Counted from the stretch's first letter, positions 1 to 4,974 are shown. The stretch: 5,666 nucleotides of DNA from an uncultured Clostridia bacterium (GCA_947165115.1 CAMUZD010000123.1:1-5666), one strand, 5' to 3'. The notes: generated by a model from the letters alone, not told the origin. Translations and numbers: made by a program.

Positions 1-37
1 TGCCATTCAAGCGCTCTCCCAAGTGAGCTACACCCCC
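1..37 (-). tRNA. tRNA-Ala (GGC), 5' part only, cut by the window edge
   Basis: Read on the minus strand, the segment starts with a 7-nt acceptor strand GGGGGTG, then TA, a D arm GCTC/GAGC, and the 5' half of an anticodon arm (CTTGA, then loop ATGGCA). The sequence stops at loop position 37. Loop positions 34-36 read GGC, which decodes alanine GCC/GCU codons. The 3' half (anticodon 3' stem, T arm, acceptor 3' strand) lies outside the window, so pairing of the acceptor and anticodon stems cannot be verified. The D loop reads ACTTGGGA, with C at position 15 where a purine is usual. A well-formed promoter lies just upstream at 49-77. Confidence 0.9.
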
Positions 38-48
38 AAGGCACGGAT

Positions 49-77
49 ATAATAGCACACTGCGGAGAAAAAATCAA
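49..77 (-). promoter_or_regulatory. Sigma-A promoter of tRNA-Ala
   Basis: On the minus strand a -35 box TTGATT (72-77) and a -10 box TATTAT (49-54) are separated by exactly 17 bp. A TG dinucleotide one base before the -10 box makes it an extended -10. The expected start point near 42 leaves a leader of about 5 nt before the tRNA 5' end at 37. The same boxes and spacing precede the tRNA-Gly gene, which supports the call. Confidence 0.8.
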
Positions 78-124
78 GAGTTTTTTATAATTAAAGGAAT
101 CACTGTATTCTGTAACAGGTTTTT

Positions 125-187
125 ATCCCGAAAAACCGCTTTCTCCAAACGCTTGGTTTTTAGTAATAATTGAAAATCTTTCGGGAT
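125..187 (-). terminator. Possible intrinsic terminator after the M16 peptidase gene
   Basis: About 18 nt beyond the M16 stop codon the minus strand can form ATCCCGAAA/TTTCGGGAT, a perfect 9-bp pair joining 179-187 with 125-133 across a long loop. It can instead form the nested AAAAACC/GGTTTTT pair joining 155-161 with 131-137. The two share bases 131-133, so they exclude each other. The inner stem is A/T-rich with its T run inside the stem. There is no classic GC stem followed by a free T-tract, so termination efficiency is uncertain. It lies between the end of the operon and the tRNA-Ala promoter, where a terminator would be expected. Confidence 0.4.
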
Positions 188-204
188 CCCCTGACGGAAA
201 AAGG

Positions 205-1470
205 TCAGATTTCGACACCATCAAGCAGAGCTTTCAGTTGCTTTTTGTCTACATGCTTTTTATTGAAATCTACTTCAACAAACATGTTTTCCTTTTTGAA
301 TACTTTTCGGGAAACTGAGTCAATTGATTCTCTCGCGATTGAATTACGTTTGCTCACCGAATCCGTTATCGAAAGCGGAAGGTCAACAATAAAATCATAA
401 AAGCCATACATATTATTCAAATCAGAAGGATTGTCACAGTATTTCTGCATATTAAGAGTTGAGAAAACTACAGACGAGTCAAATTCTTCTTCGGTTACAC
501 CCGATTTGAATTCTTTAAGCAAGTTAAAAAACAGTTCCAGGCTTTTAATCAGCTTATTATCCGCAACGCTCCAGCTGATTTTTAAGCTGCCGTATCTGCC
601 ATATTCGATTACTTCAGAATCGATTCCGTAGACCAATCCGAGTTCATCTTTCATGGCAAACGAAAGCTTTGAACCGTCTCCGTTACAGAATGCATCAAAC
701 ATAATCATAACCTGAGTCCAGTCAAGAACCTGAAAATCCAGATCAAAGTATATGAAAACATCAGCATAGTTTTCATCACCATCATCATAGAGATATTCGG
801 CGGAACTGCGGATAAATGCGGTTGACGGAATCATTTGAATCTCCGGTAATGTCGGGCCTGCTTTATAAGATTCAAGCGATGGTCTTATGTCAAAAAGAAC
901 AGCATCACTTATATTTCCGGTTATAACAAAGCAACAATTACCGCAGCTGAAGTATTGGGCTTTCCATTCGTTGATATCTTTTGCCTTTATTCTTTTCAAT
1001 GAGCCGGGCGTCCCTTTTACAGGGAGCAAAAAGGCATCATATCCCATCTGTGCGGCAGACAATTCATCCGTTCTGTTACCGACCTCGGCAATCTCATTAA
1101 GAACAATCTGTTTTTCGGCTTTTATCTCATCATCGGTCCATTCAAAATCCTTGAGAAACTCACTCATCAGTTCAAAGGCAGGCTGGGCGAATTCGCTGAG
1201 AACGGTCAGCTCGAAGCATGTATACTGTCTCATAGTGCATCCGCGGATTTGTCCGCCCAGTGATTCCATGCGGTAATACAATTCTTTATTGTGAATATGA
1301 TTTAATCTTCTGAAAAACATGTGTTCGGTAAGGTGAGTAATGCCGTTATTTTTCTTACTCTCAATTAACGAGCCTACATTGAAATACAATCCGAAGCAAA
1401 CAGTTGAAATGCTTCTGTTCACGTCAGTAATAAGCACCAAATTATTCTTAAGGTTTTCTTTCTCTTTCAT
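205..1470 (-). CDS. M16 family (insulinase/pitrilysin-type) zinc metallopeptidase, cytoplasmic
   Basis: This 421-residue protein matches the usual length of a single two-lobed M16 half-barrel subunit (about 400-440 residues). The inverted zinc motif HxxEH is present as H46-L-T-E49-H50. A distal glutamate, E126 in VLNEIAEV, lies 76 residues after H50, matching the known third-ligand spacing of the family. The stretch around residues 153-187 (GTPGSLKRI, then a run ending in ITGNI) fits the end of the M16 N-terminal domain. The C-terminal domain carries GLVY with Y281, but the partner arginine of the family R/Y pair is K274 here. No signal peptide is visible, so it probably acts in the cytosol on peptides or small unfolded proteins. 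The ATG at 1470 has an AGGTGAT ribosome site 3 nt upstream. It is the last gene of a three-gene unit, 26 nt after the lipoprotein gene. Its base composition is AT-richer than its neighbours. The substrate is unknown, and no precursor-peptide or second M16 gene is visible. Confidence 0.88.
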   Translation of the reverse strand: MKEKENLKNNLVLITDVNRSISTVCFGLYFNVGSLIESKKNNGITHLTEHMFFRRLNHIHNKELYYRMESLGGQIRGCTMRQYTCFELTVLSEFAQPAFELMSEFLKDFEWTDDEIKAEKQIVLNEIAEVGNRTDELSAAQMGYDAFLLPVKGTPGSLKRIKAKDINEWKAQYFSCGNCCFVITGNISDAVLFDIRPSLESYKAGPTLPEIQMIPSTAFIRSSAEYLYDDGDENYADVFIYFDLDFQVLDWTQVMIMFDAFCNGDGSKLSFAMKDELGLVYGIDSEVIEYGRYGSLKISWSVADNKLIKSLELFFNLLKEFKSGVTEEEFDSSVVFSTLNMQKYCDNPSDLNNMYGFYDFIVDLPLSITDSVSKRNSIARESIDSVSRKVFKKENMFVEVDFNKKHVDKKQLKALLDGVEI

Positions 1471-1473
1471 ATA

Positions 1474-1480
1474 ATCACCT
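1474..1480 (-). promoter_or_regulatory. Ribosome binding site of the M16 gene
   Basis: AGGTGAT on the minus strand lies 3 nt before the ATG at 1470. The 16 nt from here into the gene (1465-1480) are identical to those at the start of the OmdA-family gene (2462-2477). This site settles the start codon choice. Confidence 0.7.
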
Positions 1481-1496
1481 GCCGTTAAAGCTGTTG

Positions 1497-1886
1497 TTAT
1501 TTGAGGCTGAATTCAAACTTCCCGTTTCTGCATTTACCAGCGGTTTCGACGATAATGTAAAGCGTTCCGGCGGGAAGAAGGGCGGTTTCGGAATTGAATT
1601 CATCGCCTGCTTTTACGGCGCAGAGAACGTTTTTCCCTTCGCCGCAGTCATAAGAAATCTCGGCCTCTCCGCTCTCAAGTGCGGCAGTGTATTTTAACAC
1701 TTTGGCGTCTTTGTTTCTGAGTTTGAAAACCATCGTGCCCTCAAACTCATAGAAATTCATGAACGCCGAATCCGATTCGTTTGAGTGAACGAAAGCGACA
1801 GCCTTATAGTGCGAAGTATATTCTCCGCAGGAGCCCAGGCAGAGCAAAGCGGCAAATAGGAGGGTAATCGCACAGACTTTTTTCAT
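1497..1886 (-). CDS. Small predicted lipoprotein, unknown function
   Basis: The 129-residue product begins with a type II signal peptide: basic MKK, a hydrophobic run, and a lipobox L17-G18-S19-C20. The mature protein should therefore be lipid-anchored on the outer face of the membrane. The mature part, about 109 residues, has alternating polar/hydrophobic stretches consistent with a compact beta-sandwich, ending in a pattern of aG-t-l-Y-I-I-V-E-T then NGKFEFSL. I do not recognise a named family. The C-terminal pattern loosely resembles the middle domain of the lipoprotein at 2977-3795 (a GKYIYIV segment), which is suggestive at most. The ATG at 1886 overlaps the upstream stop as TAATG, so translational coupling with the OmdA-family gene is likely. 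Only a GGGGGAT stretch precedes it as a weak ribosome site. The M16 gene follows 26 nt later. Confidence 0.82.
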   Translation of the reverse strand: MKKVCAITLLFAALLCLGSCGEYTSHYKAVAFVHSNESDSAFMNFYEFEGTMVFKLRNKDAKVLKYTAALESGEAEISYDCGEGKNVLCAVKAGDEFNSETALLPAGTLYIIVETAGKCRNGKFEFSLK

Positions 1887-2467
1887 TATTCATCCCCCGG
1901 TTTCTCAATCCCGTAGTATTTCTCGACGCCGCCGTAGCCCGTAATCAGCTTGTTTTCGCGGGTTCTTGCGATGAAATTCGCGAGGCGTTTTTCAAATTCT
2001 GCGGGGCGTTTTCTTGCCGCGTCGATGTATGCCACGCGGATTCTTTTATAAGGCTCGGTAAAACCGCAGTAGTTCTTCCAGACTGTTTCGTCGCTTTGCA
2101 GGGCGGCAATGATATCTTCGGGAAACACAAAAGGCTCATATATTATACCGATGACAGATTCCCTGATTTTCGGATGGATGAGGCCCTGAGAATCAAGCCA
2201 TATAAGGCGCTCGATATTCGGGCGCGAATAAGGGCTGCCCTTTCGCCGCGGGGTGAAGCGGCGCGTGTGGTGGGTTTCATCGAAGGTGCCCGCTGTGCCG
2301 TCAATCCAGCCGAAGCAGAGCGCCTCCTCAACGGCGTCATTATATGAAACGCTCGGCTCGCCGGCTTCTTTGACCGGGAATACAAGGCGGATTTCGCTCT
2401 CCGTCTCAAAATTCGCGGCGAGCCATTCGCGCCAGGCAAAGCGGTCGGCGGCATAAAAGATTTTCAT
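1886..2467 (-). CDS. YdeI/OmpD-associated (OmdA) family protein
   Basis: This 193-residue protein, with no signal peptide, shows the family hallmarks. YNDAVEEALCFGWIDG lies near residues 42-57, followed by a conserved RRFTPRRKGSPYSRPN segment near 69-84. The C-terminal OmdA region covers about residues 115-175, with P-E-D-I-I-A-A-L, then YIDAARKRPAEFEKRL and an I-A-R-T-R-E-N-K segment. The family is annotated as bacteriocin-protection/YdeI or OmpD-associated, but its biochemical role is not well established, so no specific function is assigned. The ATG at 2467 has AAGAGGTGAT (2471-2480) at good spacing and an extended -10 promoter directly upstream, making it the first gene of the unit. Its stop overlaps the lipoprotein start by one base. 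It is markedly GC-rich, unlike the M16 gene two places downstream. Confidence 0.85.
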   Translation of the reverse strand: MKIFYAADRFAWREWLAANFETESEIRLVFPVKEAGEPSVSYNDAVEEALCFGWIDGTAGTFDETHHTRRFTPRRKGSPYSRPNIERLIWLDSQGLIHPKIRESVIGIIYEPFVFPEDIIAALQSDETVWKNYCGFTEPYKRIRVAYIDAARKRPAEFEKRLANFIARTRENKLITGYGGVEKYYGIEKPGDE

Positions 2468-2470
2468 ATA

Positions 2471-2496
2471 ATCACCTCTTTTAGATCATTATATCA
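2471..2496 (-). promoter_or_regulatory. Extended -10 promoter and ribosome site of the OmdA-lipoprotein-M16 operon
   Basis: TGATATAAT on the minus strand (2488-2496) is a perfect -10 hexamer with the extended TG. The -35 region 17 bp upstream (TGGATT) matches TTGACA poorly, as is usual for extended -10 promoters. The expected start near 2481 leaves a very short leader carrying AAGAGGTGAT (2471-2480) before the ATG at 2467. Confidence 0.65.
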
Positions 2497-2514
2497 TACA
2501 GCGGATAAAAAATC

Positions 2515-2848
2515 CAGCCGCGTAATGCATTTTGGCGGCTGTTTGGATGATGCTCTGCATATCCTTGTAATCGCCACACCCGTCACTCCGTCGCTATGCT
2601 CCGTCGTGCCACCTTGCCCTCAGAAATATGGTCGCACTGCTCATATTCAATCGCATTGCTCCCTATTTCTTCACCTCAGCCGTCGTCGTTCATCGTCCAC
2701 CGGACGCCTCCGACGGCTTCGCCCCCCGTTCACGGAGAGGGCTGCAAAGGAATTCTTAGTTATATATGCTCCGCATATCCTATTGGCGGGCGGATGATAT
2801 CCGCCCCTACGAACTTTGATATATTTCACCTTATCTACCTAAGTCAAT
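2515..2848. repeat. Gene-free intergenic stretch rich in inverted and direct repeats
   Basis: No credible gene lies here. Short open frames on the plus strand have no ribosome site and low-complexity Ser/Arg/Pro translations. Visible structure includes a direct repeat CTCCGTCG at 2586-2593 and 2599-2606. There is a two-tier palindrome with outer arms AGCCGTCG/CGACGGCT (2678-2685 and 2711-2718) around GTCC-ACC-GGAC (2695-2705). A hairpin ATATGC/GCATAT lies at 2764-2778 and a hairpin GGGCGGAT/ATCCGCCC at 2788-2806. Together they look like degraded dispersed repeats of the kind common between genes in gut Clostridia. Copy number elsewhere in the genome cannot be seen from one window. Confidence 0.5.
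2788..2806. repeat. Perfect 8-bp inverted repeat with 3-nt loop
   Basis: GGGCGGAT and ATCCGCCC form a perfect GC-rich hairpin around GAT. No T-tract follows on either strand, so a terminator role is not supported. It is more likely a piece of a dispersed repeat element. Confidence 0.55.
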
Positions 2849-2925
2849 AAAAAAGATAAAGCCATCAGACGCCTTATCAATGCCGGGGTCCAGTTCCCCG
2901 GGGTCAAAGGATTGCCTGACGGCTT
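2849..2925 (-). terminator. Nested-hairpin intrinsic terminator of the lipoprotein gene at 2977-3795
   Basis: On the minus strand an outer 10-bp stem AAGCCGTCAG/CTGATGGCTT (2916-2925 with 2859-2868) encloses an inner GC hairpin CCGGGG/CCCCGG (2896-2901 with 2883-2888) with a 7-nt loop. It is followed by TTTATCTTTTTT (T run at 2849-2854). The single non-Watson-Crick position in the outer stem is G-U in minus-strand RNA but A-C in plus-strand RNA, so the structure belongs to the minus strand. It begins 51 nt after the lipoprotein stop codon. It is larger than a standard terminator and may be a repeat element or small structured RNA used as one. Confidence 0.65.
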
Positions 2926-2976
2926 CAAGAGAAATATAATCGATAAGATACAAAAAGTCAAGTCCTATCGCATTAT

Positions 2977-3795
2977 TTATTTTTCAAATACGCAGGAGGT
3001 GCAGTTTTCATCGGCGGCGCCGTCCCAGAGAAGCTTTCCGTCCTTGAGCGTGAAGTAACCGGTGCCGTTTTCATATTCAACGTCTGCGTCACCTTCGCCG
3101 TTTTTATCGCTGACGAAATTCGACTTCTTGCAATCTGAATAGTTGAGCTTGTTGCCGTCTCTCTTGCAGGTCATTTCCCAAACGGTTCTCTCGGTGGCGG
3201 ATGAGGACCAGCTGATTGTAATTCCAACGGTTTCGGTATTGTCTGTTACATGAGCCGAAGCCCTCTGCGAAGTTGAATCCTGATAGTTTCCGCCGATTGA
3301 GCTCGCGTAGTTGATTGTGAGGGTGGCGTCGGATGCGGCATCGCCCGTGAATGCGCTCTCGCTGCAGACAATATAGATATATTTGCCCTCGGCGATTTCA
3401 AGATTGCCGTCGCCTTTGAGAGCGGGCTTTTCGGCCTGGGGAAGGAGCCTTGCGGCATCCTCAAATCTGTTATCGAGAAGATAGATATCCCAGGTGGTGG
3501 CTTCGTCGCTCGATGTGAATGAATAGGTCTCGGTTGCGTCGCAGATAAGCTCGGTTACGCCTGCATTGTTGAAGCCGTCCTTCGCGGTAATAACAACGGG
3601 TTCGCTGTTGATGAAGAAGCGGCGGGGCTCTGCAGGTCTCGCTTCGGTGATATCTTCAGCTGACTCTTCGACGCCTTCCGTGATGGCTTCTGTTGCTGCT
3701 TCGGTGGTAGTCTCATCGGGCTGCTTTGATGCGCCGCACGCGGCAAGACCGGCAATAAGCGCAAGGATGAAAAATACTGAAATAATCTTTTTCAT
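2977..3795 (-). CDS. Predicted two-domain lipoprotein, unknown function
   Basis: The 272-residue product starts with MKK, a hydrophobic core and a lipobox L17-A18-A19-C20, so it should be anchored to the outer face of the membrane. Residues about 24-60 form a Thr/Glu/Ala-rich, probably disordered linker (TTTEAATEAITE and similar). A beta-rich domain follows (about 65-165) with an AEGKYIYIV segment. A second domain (about 170-272) opens with NYQDSTSQRA and continues with ISWSSSATERTVWEMT and a final CTSCVFEK. I recognise this C-terminal pattern as recurring in clostridial lipoproteins but know no assigned function for it. The ATG at 3795 has AAAGGAGAAA at good spacing. Only 45 bp separate it from the upstream disrupted gene and no terminator lies between, so the two are probably co-transcribed. 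A large nested hairpin terminator follows the gene. Confidence 0.85.
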   Translation of the reverse strand: MKKIISVFFILALIAGLAACGASKQPDETTTEAATEAITEGVEESAEDITEARPAEPRRFFINSEPVVITAKDGFNNAGVTELICDATETYSFTSSDEATTWDIYLLDNRFEDAARLLPQAEKPALKGDGNLEIAEGKYIYIVCSESAFTGDAASDATLTINYASSIGGNYQDSTSQRASAHVTDNTETVGITISWSSSATERTVWEMTCKRDGNKLNYSDCKKSNFVSDKNGEGDADVEYENGTGYFTLKDGKLLWDGAADENCTSCVFEK

Positions 3796-3840
3796 AATGA
3801 TTTCTCCTTTGAATTATACTGAATTGCGTTTAATTTATAA

Positions 3841-4672
3841 TTACGCTGCTTTTTTCTTCTTTTTGCCTGCGGCTGTGGAGGCAAGGGCGGTGATTACCGC
3901 GCCGCCTCCGAGACCTGCTGCACCTGCGAGAGAAAGGTTGCCGGCAGCGAAGTTTGAGCCGGCAGCCGAGGGCTTGGCCGCGGATGCGTCGGTCTTGAAA
4001 TAAACCATAACGCTCGGAGCACTTGCGTTCCAGTCATAGAGCTCGTTGTTGAGATTTGCCGCGGTATCGGAACCGAACATGTGAATACCGGTCTTATATC
4101 CCGCGGGGATTGCGGTATCCTTGACTTTTACGAGCAGGGAATTCGCGAGAATCGGAGCCTCGACATCGCTCCTCTGAGCGTAGAGAGCGAGCCACTGCTG
4201 ACCGACGTCGCCGTTCATATCAGCGCAGACACCGAGAGTCCCGAAGAATTCATTCATCAATCGCTGACTGGAAATTCTCAATGAACGGGATAATCTGGCT
4301 CTTCATCTGGCCTTCCATAAGAGCTTCATATTCCTGAACCGAGTAACCGCCCTTCATATTCATGAGAGCGAGGTCGGTAATGGCTTCTTTTCTGTCGGTA
4401 GTGGTCTTGTAGCCGAGATAGACCACCTTATCGCCCTTGGATCCCCAGCCGCCGCCGGCCTTCTGATTGAGGTCAACGGGGTTGCCCTTGGCATCCGAGA
4501 GAATTTTGTAGCCGTCAAGCGCGGCTTTGGCCGTCTCGCTCTTTTTGCCCATGCCGATTTTAACTTCGCTGATATATTCGGGAACGGAAGCCGCAAATAC
4601 CTGAGCGGGCAGGGTTGCCGCTAAAGTCAGCGCCAGCAAAAGGGAAAGGAGAATCATTGATGCTTTCTTCAT
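3841..4672 (-). pseudogene. Exported surface-type protein gene split by a 4-bp tandem duplication
   Basis: The first frame runs from the ATG at 4672 to a stop at 4250-4252 (140 residues). It starts with a signal peptide whose likely cleavage is after QVFAA and carries a domain with EYISEVKIGMG, GDKVVYLGYKTTTD and DLALMNMKGGYS. A second frame continues from 4248 to a stop at 3841 (135 residues: AIPAGYKTGIHMFG, NLNNELYDW, a small-residue hydrophobic segment, then KKKKKAA). The junction carries ATTC repeated in tandem (4248-4257). Removing one 4-nt unit joins the frames as AIDE-FFGT and gives a 275-residue protein. From memory, domains of both halves occur in clostridial exported proteins of unknown function. 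A GGAAGAGGT ribosome site precedes the 4672 ATG, and the signal peptide supports that start over an upstream in-frame ATG at 4933, which would read through the tRNA-Gly gene. An assembly error or a reversible slippage site is possible instead of decay. Confidence 0.8.
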
Positions 4673-4704
4673 GTTATACCTCTTCCAAACATTTTCTTTA
4701 CATC

Positions 4705-4731
4705 TGTATATTATCACACGCGGGGTGACAA
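4705..4731 (-). promoter_or_regulatory. Candidate promoter of the disrupted surface-protein gene
   Basis: Between the tRNA-Gly terminator and the gene, the minus strand offers TTGTCA (4726-4731, 5 of 6 to the -35 consensus). The -10 choices overlap: TATACA (4705-4710, spacer only 15 bp), or TAATAT/GATAAT preceded by TG as an extended -10 (4708-4715). An imperfect dyad TCAC-N7-GTGA (4714-4728) lies inside the promoter. Which boxes are used is not decidable by eye, but a promoter is needed here because a terminator lies just upstream. Confidence 0.4.
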
Positions 4732-4752
4732 AAAGGAGACAAACGAAACGAT

Positions 4753-4779
4753 AAAAAGACCTGCCGCAGCAAGTCTTTT
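4753..4779 (-). terminator. Intrinsic terminator of tRNA-Gly
   Basis: One base after the encoded CCA, the minus strand forms AAAAGACTTGC/GCAGGTCTTTT, an 11-bp stem with one G-U pair and a 4-nt loop TGCG. It ends in a run of five T (4753-4757). This closes a monocistronic tRNA transcript. Confidence 0.85.
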
Positions 4780-4780
4780 C

Positions 4781-4854
4781 TGGAGCAGGGTACGGGAGTC
4801 GAACCCGCCGCTGAGGCTTGGGAAGCGTCCGTATTACCGATATACTAACCCTGC
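4781..4854 (-). tRNA. tRNA-Gly (CCC), complete with encoded CCA
   Basis: On the minus strand the acceptor stem GCAGGGT/ACCCTGC pairs fully. The D arm is GTAT/ATAC, the T arm is GCGGG/CCCGT with loop TTCGACT, and the 3' end is discriminator T followed by CCA. The anticodon loop TTCCCAA (4818-4824) gives anticodon CCC, reading glycine GGG. The anticodon stem GACGC/GCCTC has a C-C mismatch at positions 29-41, which is unusual. Position 15 is T rather than a purine. The gene has its own promoter (4871-4899) and terminator (4753-4779). Confidence 0.93.
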
Positions 4855-4870
4855 ATATCTTTGCCGGGTA

Positions 4871-4899
4871 ATAATAACATATAAGCGGGAAAAAATCAA
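4871..4899 (-). promoter_or_regulatory. Sigma-A promoter of tRNA-Gly
   Basis: The -35 box TTGATT (4894-4899) and -10 box TATTAT (4871-4876) are separated by exactly 17 bp on the minus strand. The expected start point near 4864 gives a leader of about 10 nt before the mature tRNA. Boxes and spacing are identical to the tRNA-Ala promoter in this window. Confidence 0.8.
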
Positions 4900-4921
4900 G
4901 AGAAAATCTTCTGCCGGCATA

Positions 4922-4949
4922 ATAAAACCGCATCGCCTGAGCGATGCGG
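4922..4949 (-). terminator. Intrinsic terminator of the exported zinc-finger protein gene
   Basis: On the minus strand CCGCATCGC/GCGATGCGG form a perfect 9-bp GC-rich stem with a 4-nt loop TCAG, followed by TTTTATT. It begins 25 nt after the stop codon of the gene at 4975-5433 and separates it from the tRNA-Gly promoter. Confidence 0.88.
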
Positions 4950-4974
4950 CTGAGTTTATCGTATTGTAATTCTA

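Noticed and set aside
205..1470. The M16 gene as cargo of an integrative element inserted at tRNA-Ala.
   Set aside because: It lies on the 5' side of the tRNA gene, whereas elements normally integrate at the 3' end. No integrase or duplicated tRNA fragment is visible.
2096..2456. Several frames of 67-103 codons on both strands within the OmdA-family gene.
   Set aside because: They are shadows of a GC-rich coding region whose own frame matches a known family and has the ribosome site and promoter.
2525..2850. Overlapping plus-strand open frames of 84-90 codons in the intergenic region.
   Set aside because: They have no ribosome binding site, their translations are low-complexity Ser/Arg/Pro/His, and they overlap each other in different frames across palindromic repeats.
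3813..3818. A TATAAT hexamer (minus strand) just upstream of the 272-residue lipoprotein gene as its promoter.
   Set aside because: The resulting start point would fall in or next to the AAAGGAGAAA ribosome site, and no -35 box is found at proper spacing. Read-through from the upstream gene is more likely.
4250..4257. Programmed ribosomal frameshifting at the junction of the split gene.
   Set aside because: There is no slippery heptamer, internal ribosome-like site or downstream pseudoknot. A tandem 4-bp duplication explains the shift directly.
4249..4281. The second frame of the split gene as an independent gene starting at a TTG at 4281.
   Set aside because: It has no ribosome site, its first 11 residues overlap the upstream frame, and removal of one 4-nt repeat unit fuses the two frames cleanly.
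4673..4933. An upstream in-frame ATG at 4933 that would add 87 residues to the surface-protein gene.
   Set aside because: The extension runs through the tRNA-Gly gene and its terminator. The signal peptide and ribosome site place the start at 4672.
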